NCBI RefSeq assembly: GCF_011440305.1
Contig: NZ_JAAOIW010000009.1
Coordinates: forward strand, 1-64,000
DNA from: Paenibacillus agricola
GTDB lineage: Bacteria > Bacillota > Bacilli > Paenibacillales > NBRC-103111
DNA: 64,000 nt
Direction: 5' to 3'
The notes beneath the pieces are model-generated. The model was not told where the DNA came from. It saw only the letters and a program-made list of their open reading frames with translations, and searched no databases. How positions within the stretch are numbered: the first letter of the stretch is position 1; each line of letters starts with the position of its first letter. Shown in pieces: positions 7,537 through 15,339 of the stretch. The translations under genes and the position numbers were made by a program.

Positions 7537-8112
7537 TTAGTTGGATAAAGAAGCCACCCACGCGTCTACAGGTACCACCTCGGCCTGATGGGGGAACACC
7601 TTCTCAGTTAGAACCCGATGAACCTCAGGGTCAGCATCGATACAGGCGTCGGAAAGCACAGTAAGGGCAAAGTCTCTATCTGCCGCTTCCCGTAAGGTCG
7701 ATAGAACGACCCCGCTTGTGGCGATACCACTGAGGATGAGCGTGTCGATCTGGCGAGACCGAAGGATCACCTCAAGGTCACTTCCGGCAAACGCGCTTAC
7801 TCGAAGCTTGGTCACAATCGGCTCGTCCGGCCAAGGCTGCACGGATTCATGAATTTGCATCGTCGCTTCCGGAGCTGCCACTGTTCCGACCCGGCTGGCA
7901 ATACCCGCGAACATTTTATTTCTAGAACTAATCTCGGGATAACCTGCACGAAATGCGACACGTACGTAAATAACGGGAATAGCATGACTTCTTGCGGCTT
8001 CAATAGCCTTTTGGAACGGAATCAATGCCTTTTCGCTGTCTACGAACCGCGACACGACGCTGTTTTGCATATCCATGACCAACAGCGCGCTTTTGCTCGG
8101 TGAATTTTGCAT
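7537..8112 (-). CDS. Isochorismatase-family hydrolase lacking the catalytic cysteine
   Basis: A 191-residue protein of the isochorismatase/nicotinamidase superfamily. The first strand carries the acid (LLVMDMQNSVV, Asp14) and the lysine lies in TKLRVSAF (Lys102). The position that normally holds the nucleophilic cysteine, after TSG, is valine (GIATSGVVLST, Val135). Cysteine-less members are a known subset, so it may hydrolyse without a thiol nucleophile or bind a ligand only. The gene is divergent from the TetR gene at 8305 with paired operators between them, so it is probably that regulator's target. Confidence 0.85.
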   Translation of the reverse strand: MQNSPSKSALLVMDMQNSVVSRFVDSEKALIPFQKAIEAARSHAIPVIYVRVAFRAGYPEISSRNKMFAGIASRVGTVAAPEATMQIHESVQPWPDEPIVTKLRVSAFAGSDLEVILRSRQIDTLILSGIATSGVVLSTLREAADRDFALTVLSDACIDADPEVHRVLTEKVFPHQAEVVPVDAWVASLSN

Positions 8113-8207
8113 GTGTTTATATTCTCCTTTTCATCGATTTACAATTACGACGTTTGGGTTTTCGCGGGACTGACTTGAATCAATCGCGAATCACCTCCCA
8201 TCCTAAA

Positions 8208-8252
8208 CGGAGAAAGTTCTCCGCTTTTAATTATATGGAGATCACTCTCCGG
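8208..8252. promoter_or_regulatory. Paired palindromic operators in a divergent promoter region
   Basis: CGGAGAAAGTTCTCCG (8208-8223) is a perfect palindrome, and GGAGATCACTCTCC (8237-8250) is a second related one. Both lie between the divergent isochorismatase-like and TetR genes, fitting TetR binding that controls both directions. Confidence 0.65.
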
Positions 8253-8304
8253 TTGTCAACAAATCGCTCTTGATGTAATATTTCTAAAGAGGTGTTATCC
8301 CAAA

Positions 8305-8913
8305 ATGTCTAAAGAGAATATTTCAGCTCGAGAAGGAGATACCACAGATTCCGTCATTGCCACGCCTCCCGAAAAGGCATTACGTGCAGATGCCCAAAAA
8401 AATCGAGATAAGCTGCTCGATGTCGCTCATCGAGTTTTTAGGACCGAAGGAATCTCCGTCTCGATGGATGAAATCGCCCGACGTGCCGGTGTTGGCGTGG
8501 GAACCGTCTATCGGCATTTCCCGACTAAGGAAGATTTATTTGGGGCCGTTATTGTCAGCCACAAGGCACGTCTTATCGAAGAAGCTAATCAATTACTTGA
8601 TCACGACGATCCGGGCGACGCGTTCTTTTATTATTTTGCAAGAATCATACGTGAGGGGATTGCAAACAAGGCGATTACTGATGCCATTGTTAGCAGTCTG
8701 AATATAAACACTGGACGTTCGGAGGTAGCGCGGAATTTTTGGCGAGGGATCGACAATCTTCTCGCCCGTGCCCAACACAGCGGATCCGTTCGGGCTGATG
8801 CTCGCATTGAGGATATCAAAGTCCTGCTTATCGGCATCTTGCAAGCAACCGGGGAGAGCGGAAATTTTCCGGATCGCGTCGTGTCGATCCTAATCGACGG
8901 TCTTCGTGGGTAA
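8305..8913 (+). CDS. TetR/AcrR family regulator
   Basis: A 202-residue regulator with about 30 residues before the helix-turn-helix. The DNA-binding domain reads KNRDKLLDVAHRVFRTEG, then MDEIARRAGVGVGTVYRHFPTK; the C-terminal domain resembles the SBD-type ligand domain (DLFGAVIVSHKARLIEEA). AAGAGGTG lies before the ATG. It faces the isochorismatase-like gene across two palindromes and presumably represses both genes. The ligand is unknown, but the pairing suggests a small organic molecule processed by the hydrolase. Confidence 0.9.
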   Translation: MSKENISAREGDTTDSVIATPPEKALRADAQKNRDKLLDVAHRVFRTEGISVSMDEIARRAGVGVGTVYRHFPTKEDLFGAVIVSHKARLIEEANQLLDHDDPGDAFFYYFARIIREGIANKAITDAIVSSLNINTGRSEVARNFWRGIDNLLARAQHSGSVRADARIEDIKVLLIGILQATGESGNFPDRVVSILIDGLRG

Positions 8914-8927
8914 TCAAAAATAACCCT

Positions 8928-9326
8928 TTAGACTCCCGATACCGCTATGTTCTTTTCGTAACCTTGCCTTTGGTAGTATTCAATATTCTCGGTCTTACCT
9001 GTTAATAAAGTTACAAACCTACAACCTTTTTTTGAAGTGGCTATCTCAAATTGTTCCAATAATCTTTTGCCTATTCCTGCTTTCCTGTAGTCCTCTTTGA
9101 CAAATAAATAGTTAAGGTAAGAATGTGATGTAGAAGTCTGGTCAATCCTCCCTAATGCGAAACCTACAACTTCACCATCATTTACAGCCACCAAACATGT
9201 ATCACGAAAAAAACGATAAAAATTGAGATAGATTGAATCTCTTTCCTTTGGTAGTGGTGAGCAATCCATTTCAGCAATTTGAAGTGCAGTTACATCATTA
9301 ATTTCCTGTATAATTATTTCACCCAT
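8928..9326 (-). CDS. GNAT family N-acetyltransferase
   Basis: A 132-residue acetyltransferase, slightly short for the family. Motif A is evident (YLFVKEDYRKAGIGKRLLEQF, with R-K-A-G-I-G), and NIEYYQRQGYEKN is the C-terminal signature. Substrate unknown. It converges on the TetR gene at 8305-8913, with only 14 bases between the two stop codons. No repeat copy is attached to it, unlike the acetyltransferase at 3335. Confidence 0.85.
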   Translation of the reverse strand: MGEIIIQEINDVTALQIAEMDCSPLPKERDSIYLNFYRFFRDTCLVAVNDGEVVGFALGRIDQTSTSHSYLNYLFVKEDYRKAGIGKRLLEQFEIATSKKGCRFVTLLTGKTENIEYYQRQGYEKNIAVSGV

Positions 9327-9679
9327 ATCCTCAGCTCACCCTTCTCTTCTCAGCTCTTCTAAAATTAGTTATATACATCCAATAATAACATATTTTTGCA
9401 TTAAACTGCGTTAGTTCAACGAGCAGTCGTTGTCGTACCCTAATTTCGAATATATCGCCTACTGTGAACCGCAATGAAATTTCCTCACGTATTGCATTAT
9501 TATCCATGAGAAAAGCTACTTTCAGCAAGTGGCTTTAATGAAGAAATGATCGGAATTCAGAACACAAAAACTATTCCATACTTATTTACGAGATAGATAT
9601 GGGCATATATCCAATCCCTAATTTTTATCTCGGCATACAGTGAGTTAGAAGCCCAATTAATAAGGAGTGAATAAATCGA
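9327..9679. other. Intergenic stretch without a supported gene
   Basis: AT-rich sequence between the acetyltransferase gene and the small plus-strand gene at 9680. An open frame of 65 codons on the minus strand has no homology I recognise and no good ribosome binding site, so I do not call it. The plus strand ends with AAGGAGTGAATAAATCGA before the ATG at 9680. Confidence 0.5.
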
Positions 9680-9940
9680 ATGGGATTTATACCGCAGCAA
9701 GGACCAACCTCTCCTCCACCCTCATATGTACCTCAAATGTCTCCATATGCTGTTGACCTTGGGACAATTTCTGGTTGTTTGGATCAATACACTTTCATAT
9801 GGCTCAATAATGGAGATAGCTTTTGGTTCTATCTGACTTTTGTCGGAAGGACATCGATTTTAGGATATAGATTTTTCGGAGGAAGATGGAATCCTTATAC
9901 AGTTAATTTAAGAGAAATTATTTCATTTTCATGTTACTAA
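9680..9940 (+). CDS. Small Pro/Tyr-rich conserved protein of Bacilli
   Basis: An 86-residue protein with a proline-rich N-terminus (PQQGPTSPPPSYVPQ) followed by a compact aromatic domain (DLGTISGCLDQYTFIWLNNGDSFWF, then VGRTSILGYRFFGGRW). Proteins of this pattern are common in Bacillus and Paenibacillus and often annotated as hypothetical; I know of no established function. AAGGAG lies upstream at slightly long spacing. It stands alone with no clear operon partner. Confidence 0.7.
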   Translation: MGFIPQQGPTSPPPSYVPQMSPYAVDLGTISGCLDQYTFIWLNNGDSFWFYLTFVGRTSILGYRFFGGRWNPYTVNLREIISFSCY

Positions 9941-10045
9941 TTAATTATAATCCATGATAGAAGCGCAGAGCCTCTTGTGTATTTATTTAGTTCAGCTTGT
10001 TTGCCCCACTATCCTGCCCTCCAACCTTTAATATCACCGCGATTA

Positions 10046-10140
10046 TGCGCATATGTTTGTGTCGCAAAACGATTAAGCACCTATGTTTGTGTCGTGTCCT
10101 CGCGACACAAACATAGGTGCTTTGAAATAAAAAAAACCTG
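10046..10140. repeat. Long perfect hairpin with TTTGTGTCG direct repeat
   Basis: AGCACCTATGTTTGTGTCG (10076-10094) pairs perfectly with 10103-10121 around an 8-base loop, and is followed on the plus strand by TTTGAAATAAAAAAAA. ATATGTTTGTGTCG at about 10051-10064 repeats the left arm, and another TTGTGTCGCTGG follows at about 10152. A related GTGTCG...CGACACAAATGTTCC lies near 52780-52805. This may be a remnant of transposon end repeats, or a terminator. Confidence 0.55.
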
Positions 10141-10217
10141 ATTGGCGGGGATCTTGTGTCGCTGGACAGCAATCGAATAATATAATCAAATGAATATTGG
10201 ACTATTGTAGATGAACA

Positions 10218-11099
10218 TTAACCTTTAAGCGAACCTGATGTCATTTGCATAAAGGACTTGTTAGCAAAGATATAGACAACCAGGATAGGAAGAATCGACA
10301 GACAAGCGCCAGCCATCATAAAGTGGGTTTGCGAGGCTGCGGCCATACCGTATTTTAAATTCGCCAAACCTACGGTTAATGTTTGCAGGTTGGGTTTGCT
10401 CATCGTAAAGACCATGGGCAATAAATACTCATTCCAAGCGTGTCGGAAAGTAAATAGAGCACATACAGCAAGACCCGGTCTTAACAAAGGCAAAGTCACC
10501 CTCCAAAAGGTTCCACCCAGGGAACAACCGTCGATTGTGGCAGCTTCATCCAATTCTCGCGGTATTCCACTCATAAAGCTGAGCAGAATAAAAAAGATAT
10601 ACGCATGCGCACTAATTAAAATAAGTACAACTGCCCAAAGCGATGTGTGTAAATTCAAGCTAATCATCAATTCAAATTGCGGTCTCAATACAACTGCACC
10701 TACGGAAACAAATAAGGTGCCTCCTTGTATGGCAACGTACAGCTTTTTACCCGGAAACCCCAAACGATCAATGACATACGCAGCCATCGAAGCGATAATG
10801 AGAGTTCCAATGGTTGTGCTAATACTGACAAACATGCTGTTCCAGGTGAAGGTAGAGAAATTGGCCTGCTTCCAGGCTTGCACATAATTTTCGAACATCC
10901 AATTCGAAGGGAATATAGTGGCCCCTGTAGTCAATTCCATATTGGTTTTGAGGGAACCGAGGATCGCGATTAATACAGGAAATAACGTTAGAAATGCAAT
11001 AGCCAGCAAAAAAATCCATAAAACGATTTGCCCAAGCATGCGGGACAATATAGATGGGTTAACGGTCGTGTTCGGCCTGACAGCTGCCTGCATGTTCAT
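10218..11099 (-). CDS. Carbohydrate ABC transporter permease (MalG/LplC type)
   Basis: A 293-residue inner-membrane permease with six predicted membrane segments, forming the transmembrane pore with its partner encoded just upstream. The cytoplasmic EAA loop that contacts the ATPase is ELDEAATIDGCSLGGTFWRV followed by LPLLRP (about residues 190-215). The C-terminus ends QMTSGSLKG, typical of this subfamily. GAGGAGG precedes the ATG. No ATPase gene is linked; a shared MsmX-type ATPase elsewhere is expected by analogy with Bacillus. It is the last gene of the importer unit that begins with the binding protein at 13574. Confidence 0.92.
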   Translation of the reverse strand: MNMQAAVRPNTTVNPSILSRMLGQIVLWIFLLAIAFLTLFPVLIAILGSLKTNMELTTGATIFPSNWMFENYVQAWKQANFSTFTWNSMFVSISTTIGTLIIASMAAYVIDRLGFPGKKLYVAIQGGTLFVSVGAVVLRPQFELMISLNLHTSLWAVVLILISAHAYIFFILLSFMSGIPRELDEAATIDGCSLGGTFWRVTLPLLRPGLAVCALFTFRHAWNEYLLPMVFTMSKPNLQTLTVGLANLKYGMAAASQTHFMMAGACLSILPILVVYIFANKSFMQMTSGSLKG

Positions 11100-11116
11100 G
11101 ATTGGACCTCCTCAGA

Positions 11117-11198
11117 GTTTTCGTAAGAAAACTGACTTCGTAAGCATTATCTTTGTTTTCGCAAGAAAACGGACTTCGTAAGCATTAACTTTGTTTTC
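11117..11198. repeat. Two tandem copies of a 38-bp unit between permease genes
   Basis: Units at 11117-11154 and 11155-11192 match at nearly every base, followed by six bases of a third. Each begins GTTTTCGYAAGAAAAC, a 6-bp stem with a 4-base loop, and contains GACTTCGTAAGCATTA. They sit between two co-transcribed permease genes, so they would be present in the mRNA as repeated small hairpins. Confidence 0.85.
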
Positions 11199-11201
11199 AT
11201 A

Positions 11202-12098
11202 TCAGAAATTTTTATTAACACGTTTAGACATATAAAAGTAAGCGAGCGTAATCACGCCGACGATCAGAGCTGTCACGAAACCGACGGCACTGCCATAGCC
11301 GATATTCTGTACAGCCTGGGAATCACCCACAACAGGGAAGAACAGCTTATACACATACAAATACATAACTTCCGTTTTCCCTATCGGTCCCCCGCCGGTT
11401 AAGACCATGATACTTTCATAACCTTTAAGGGCATTAATTATCGCCAGCATAATAATAATTTGCAGAACAGGTCCAAGCATCGGGATGGTGATATACCAGA
11501 ACTGTTGAATCTTATTGGCGCCGTCCAGTGCCGAGCTTTCGTAAATATCATAGGGAATATTTTGCAATCCAGCTAGAAATAGCAGCATATAATTGCCGAC
11601 AGCTCCCCACACAGCAACAAGAATGATCGTCAGCAGTGCATGGTCAGGACCGAGCCAATCGATATTTTTCGCAATGATCTGGTACTTCATGAGAAATTGA
11701 TTCAGAATACCATTATAGGAATTAAAGATCGCAAAAAATACGACTGCCATAACAGCAGAGCTAATAATCGTAGGCATAAAATAAATCGCTCGCAGGAAAT
11801 GTCTGCCCCTTAATCCCCTGTTAAGTACAACTGCCAGAATCAGAGCCAGAGGAAGTGACAACAGCACCTTCCCACCTGCAAAAATAAATGTTGTGACAAC
11901 TGAATCCCAAAACTGCTGGTCTTCCATAATTTGTGAAAAATTATCGAAACCGATAAATCTTTCATTGCCATAACCTTTATAATCGTAGAACATATATCTC
12001 ATTGCCCAGCCAATCGGATACAATCCCAATACCACAGTCAGAATAAAGCTTGGCATCAAAAAACTATAGGCAAACCCGTACTTCCCTGCTTTATTCAT
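11202..12098 (-). CDS. Carbohydrate ABC transporter permease (MalF/UgpA type)
   Basis: A 298-residue permease, six predicted membrane segments. The EAA-loop region is YDIYESSALDGANKIQQFW followed by ITIPMLGP (about residues 190-218), and LTGGGPIGKTEVMYLYVYK is a typical sugar-permease periplasmic segment. The ATG at 12098 has GGAGTT upstream at good spacing; upstream in-frame codons fall in intergenic sequence. It pairs with the permease at 10218 and the lipoprotein at 12180. The substrate is not evident from the sequence; the locus contains no glycosidase. Confidence 0.92.
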   Translation of the reverse strand: MNKAGKYGFAYSFLMPSFILTVVLGLYPIGWAMRYMFYDYKGYGNERFIGFDNFSQIMEDQQFWDSVVTTFIFAGGKVLLSLPLALILAVVLNRGLRGRHFLRAIYFMPTIISSAVMAVVFFAIFNSYNGILNQFLMKYQIIAKNIDWLGPDHALLTIILVAVWGAVGNYMLLFLAGLQNIPYDIYESSALDGANKIQQFWYITIPMLGPVLQIIIMLAIINALKGYESIMVLTGGGPIGKTEVMYLYVYKLFFPVVGDSQAVQNIGYGSAVGFVTALIVGVITLAYFYMSKRVNKNF

Positions 12099-12137
12099 GA
12101 AAATATCAACTCCTATAGCATAAATTCGGATAGAGAA

Positions 12138-12159
12138 GGATGGGGTGAGAACCCCATCC
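12138..12159 (-). promoter_or_regulatory. Intercistronic hairpin between binding protein and permease genes
   Basis: GGATGGGGT (12138-12146) and ACCCCATCC (12151-12159) form a perfect 9-bp stem with a GAGA loop, in the gap between the lipoprotein stop (12180) and the permease start (12098). No U-run follows. Such hairpins commonly stabilise the upstream message or partly terminate, raising binding-protein levels over permeases. Confidence 0.6.
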
Positions 12160-12179
12160 AAATTGGTCCCTGCATGAAA

Positions 12180-13574
12180 TTATTTGGCAAATTGTCCCGC
12201 AAGCTTCGCTGGATCAAAGTCCGCAATAGGGCTTACTTTAAATTCGCCCGCTTGCACACCGGCAGCCAGTGCTTCATTATAGCGCTTGTTCAAATCTGTG
12301 ATCACTTCATTTAAATCGCCACCACTAAGCATGTATTTGAAAAATGCATCGGTGTATTTGATACCTTTGACATTGACGCTTGGTTGGATTGGCCATACGC
12401 CATCCACTTTGTTAGGCAGGAATCCTTCAATTCCGCCAATATCAGGTTTTTTTGCTTTTGCAATAACGGCTGGAACCATTGAGATGCCGAAGCCTTTTTC
12501 ATGATACGGTTGTAATACTTCCTCTTGATACATGAAATTGATGAATTTCCACGCTTGGTCCTTTTTGGTCGATTTGGAGCTGATCGATAGCCATTGCCCA
12601 CCCAGAAAACCTGAAGCGCCTTTGATACTGCCATCTATGCTCGGTACTGGAGCTGCTGCCCATTTGATCTTCGCAGGGAACTGACTTTTGTAAACACCCG
12701 GCTCCGAAGCGAAGGACATGTACATGCCGATCTTGCCTTCAGCAAACTGTGCGCGAAGCGGGTCGATATCGAGAGATTCCATTCCCGGCAATGTACTGCC
12801 GTCATCCTTCATTTGCTTAAAGGCTTCGATGATGGGCTTAAAGCCGCTGAAATCAAATTTGGCAGTTTTGAAATCATAGCCAAAGCCTCCATATCCGCTG
12901 ACCTCCGCGATAACGCGAGCGGAACGGTTCAACGCACTCTCCGGGCTTTTGAAGTTTTCTGCAAATCCGTAAGAGCCCGTTGCTTTACCGGCTTCTGTAA
13001 GCTTTTTAGCGGTATCGACCATTTCCTTCAACGTAGTAGGCGGATTTTTGATCCCGGCCTTTTCAAACAAATCGACATTGTAGATTAAGCGCATCGTCGT
13101 TCCATAGTTCGGCAAGCTGTACATTTTACCATCAAAGCTATTCAAATCAACCATTGCCGGGAAATTTTTCTTCTGATCAGCAGTCAAATAACTGTCGATT
13201 GGCGCCAGGTATTGCTTCTTGTAAAAGGTTTGAATCGTATTTTCTTTGACACGAATAATATCCGGTGTATCCGCTGTTGAAAACGACAAGTCGATCGCCT
13301 GGTTGAAGTCATCCGTTTTAACAACAAGTTCAACCTCAATGTTATCTTTATTCGTTGTATTGAACTTTTCAATCACTTCTTTAATATAGTCCGCATCATG
13401 GCGGTCTCCAGTCCAATAAGTCAGCTTGGTTTTGGCTGCCGGCTTGGTCGCTGTATCCTTGTTGTTTGCAGGTGCAGGTGCAGCTGCCGGAGTGGTGCTG
13501 CATGCCGTCAATCCTGTTACCAGAAATAAACAAAATGCAGACAATGCCATTTTTTGATTCAGCTTTGTATTCAT
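12180..13574 (-). CDS. Extracellular solute-binding lipoprotein of a sugar ABC importer
   Basis: A 464-residue family-1 solute-binding protein. The N-terminus is a lipoprotein signal: charged start, hydrophobic stretch ALSAFCLFLVTG, lipobox LTAC with Cys25, then an Ala/Pro-rich linker. The mature part begins LTYWTGDRHDADYIKEVIE, typical of sugar-binding proteins. It should be anchored outside the membrane and deliver an oligosaccharide to the two permeases encoded downstream. GGGGAGATCAAT lies before the ATG. It is the first gene of the importer unit, with a promoter about 45 bases upstream and the YesN gene ending behind that. Substrate unknown. Confidence 0.93.
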   Translation of the reverse strand: MNTKLNQKMALSAFCLFLVTGLTACSTTPAAAPAPANNKDTATKPAAKTKLTYWTGDRHDADYIKEVIEKFNTTNKDNIEVELVVKTDDFNQAIDLSFSTADTPDIIRVKENTIQTFYKKQYLAPIDSYLTADQKKNFPAMVDLNSFDGKMYSLPNYGTTMRLIYNVDLFEKAGIKNPPTTLKEMVDTAKKLTEAGKATGSYGFAENFKSPESALNRSARVIAEVSGYGGFGYDFKTAKFDFSGFKPIIEAFKQMKDDGSTLPGMESLDIDPLRAQFAEGKIGMYMSFASEPGVYKSQFPAKIKWAAAPVPSIDGSIKGASGFLGGQWLSISSKSTKKDQAWKFINFMYQEEVLQPYHEKGFGISMVPAVIAKAKKPDIGGIEGFLPNKVDGVWPIQPSVNVKGIKYTDAFFKYMLSGGDLNEVITDLNKRYNEALAAGVQAGEFKVSPIADFDPAKLAGQFAK

Positions 13575-13618
13575 ATTGATCTCCCCTTATCTTTTTCATT
13601 ACTTTAGCTTACAAGTTG

Positions 13619-13647
13619 ATTATAAGTGTTTTATGCCTATTACATAA
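13619..13647 (-). promoter_or_regulatory. Candidate sigma-A promoter for the importer operon
   Basis: On the minus strand TATAAT (13624-13619) is preceded by TTATGT (13647-13642) with a 17-base spacer. The -10 matches consensus perfectly; the -35 is weak, as expected for a promoter that needs an activator such as the adjacent YesN regulator. It lies 45 bases upstream of the binding-protein gene. Confidence 0.5.
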
Positions 13648-13686
13648 GGCGGTTAACCCAACATTAAGGGCAGGTTTTCATACATA

Positions 13687-13720
13687 AAAAAGGGAAGAAA
13701 TTCATGATTGAATTCTTCCA
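13687..13720 (-). terminator. Rho-independent terminator after the YesM-YesN genes
   Basis: On the minus strand GGAAGAATTCA pairs with TGAATTTCTTCC (one bulge) around a short loop and is followed by CTTTTTTATG. The stem includes the last codons and stop of the response-regulator gene. Confidence 0.65.
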
Positions 13721-15339
13721 TGGGATGATATTTTAAATTCAGATGGTGTCATGCCCGTATGTTTTTTGAAAATATCACTAAAATAACGCCGATGCTCATA
13801 ACCAAGCTCTTGTGCGATTTCCTGAACCTGAAAATCATCAATCAGCATGTTTTTGGCCTTTTCCATCTTTTCCTGAATCACAAATTGCTGGAATGAAACG
13901 CCGAGTACCTTTTTAAACAGGTTAGAAAAATAGCCTTGGCTGAGATTAATTTGCCTAGAGCAATGCTCCAACGACAAATCCGTGTGCAGATTGGCCCGGA
14001 TGTAATCCTTGACCTGATGAATAATCTTGATCGATTCATGCGAACGTTCTTTTTCAATCCATGCGCAGCCTTCCAGACAGAGCTCTTTCAATAAGGTTCG
14101 AAACTCCTGAAGCGACGGCTGGCTTTTACTTTTAAACTCATTCATTTTCGTTTCCATCTGATGAACAGTCTCATAGGGAAACTTTTCCAGCATCAGCCTG
14201 AAAATTTTGGAGGACAGCTCATAGCATACATTTTCCACGTATTGCGGCTCGGGAAGCGGAACAATATCAACCAGATCGTTGAATATTTCTTCAAGCAAAT
14301 GCTGGCTTTTGTCACTGTTACCTGAGCGTAAGGCGAATAGGAAGTCCTGCTCCTTCGAAATTGAATAGTTCGGTATGCCTCTCTGTCCAGTTGCCATATT
14401 CATACAGCTGAATACACCGTTGCCTTCGGTATAAAAATGATAAGATAATGCATTCAAAGCCTGGAGGTATGAATGAGGCAGTTCATGAATGCCCTGTACA
14501 CCAAGCCCTACTCCGATAGAAACCGTAAATCGCGTATAACGGGCTATGTTCAAGCAGCAGGCTTCGGCAATTTCAGATGCTATCTGATCATCCTTACAGT
14601 TCATTACAACCACATAACGGTTGATAGCTTCACGAAAAATAATACCTGTAGTCACCGAGGTTATTGTTTCTTCCATAATATTTTGCAGACTGAACCGGAT
14701 CAATTCAATTTCCTGAACAGGCAGCGCCTGATACTTGTCCATAAATTGATCGATTTCAACAATGAAAACTACGAAGTCCTTCGGCTCCAAATCGACCCCG
14801 AGAAACTCCCAACGCTGTCTGGCACTGGCCTCACTCGTCTGGTGATGCAGCAGCAGCGTCAAATATTCTTGCCTCAGGATCGGCAGGCTTTCCTTGATTT
14901 TCTGCTCCATTTCTTTGAGTCTGATCTGTTCTTTGTGCTCCATCTCACAGGTCAGCTTGGCTTTCAATACAACGCTGACAATTTCATCGATAGCAAACGG
15001 CTTTTTCACAAAATCAAAGGCCCCTAGTCGAATGGCCTGTTGAGCATAAGAAAAATCGGAGTATGCACTCAAAATAATAATTTTGGTTCGTGGTGATGCT
15101 TCCAATATTGCCTGAGTCATTTCAAGTCCATCCATACGAGGCATACGAATATCGGTTAAAATAATGTCGGGCTTCATTTCCTGTGCCAGACGCAGTCCGG
15201 CTTCTCCGTCCAATGCTGTACCGACGATCTCAATCTGGTGATCGAGCCAAGCTATTTTTTGTGAAATCATATCGACAACCATCTTCATATCGTCAATGAC
15301 ACATAATTTAATAAGGTTATGCGATTCCATCCTATTCAT
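13702..15339 (-). CDS. YesN-type response regulator with AraC DNA-binding domain
   Basis: A 545-residue cytoplasmic response regulator. The receiver domain (about 1-130) has the acidic pocket in CVIDDMKM and the phosphoacceptor Asp63 in ILTDIRMPRMDG; VKKPF carries the conserved lysine. A long middle domain of the YesN type follows, and the C-terminal 100 residues hold two AraC helix-turn-helices (LSLEHCSRQINLSQGYFSNLF and VQEIAQELGYEHRRYFSDIF). Its start overlaps the end of the kinase gene by eight bases, with the ribosome binding site inside the kinase coding region. It presumably activates the adjacent importer operon. Confidence 0.93.
   Translation of the reverse strand: MNRMESHNLIKLCVIDDMKMVVDMISQKIAWLDHQIEIVGTALDGEAGLRLAQEMKPDIILTDIRMPRMDGLEMTQAILEASPRTKIIILSAYSDFSYAQQAIRLGAFDFVKKPFAIDEIVSVVLKAKLTCEMEHKEQIRLKEMEQKIKESLPILRQEYLTLLLHHQTSEASARQRWEFLGVDLEPKDFVVFIVEIDQFMDKYQALPVQEIELIRFSLQNIMEETITSVTTGIIFREAINRYVVVMNCKDDQIASEIAEACCLNIARYTRFTVSIGVGLGVQGIHELPHSYLQALNALSYHFYTEGNGVFSCMNMATGQRGIPNYSISKEQDFLFALRSGNSDKSQHLLEEIFNDLVDIVPLPEPQYVENVCYELSSKIFRLMLEKFPYETVHQMETKMNEFKSKSQPSLQEFRTLLKELCLEGCAWIEKERSHESIKIIHQVKDYIRANLHTDLSLEHCSRQINLSQGYFSNLFKKVLGVSFQQFVIQEKMEKAKNMLIDDFQVQEIAQELGYEHRRYFSDIFKKHTGMTPSEFKISSHGRIQS

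Noticed and set aside
9331-9528. 65-codon minus-strand open frame
   Set aside because: No homology and no ribosome binding site; it occupies the leader of the acetyltransferase gene.
11117-11198. Possible CRISPR array
   Set aside because: Only two tandem units with no spacers between them and no cas genes in the window.
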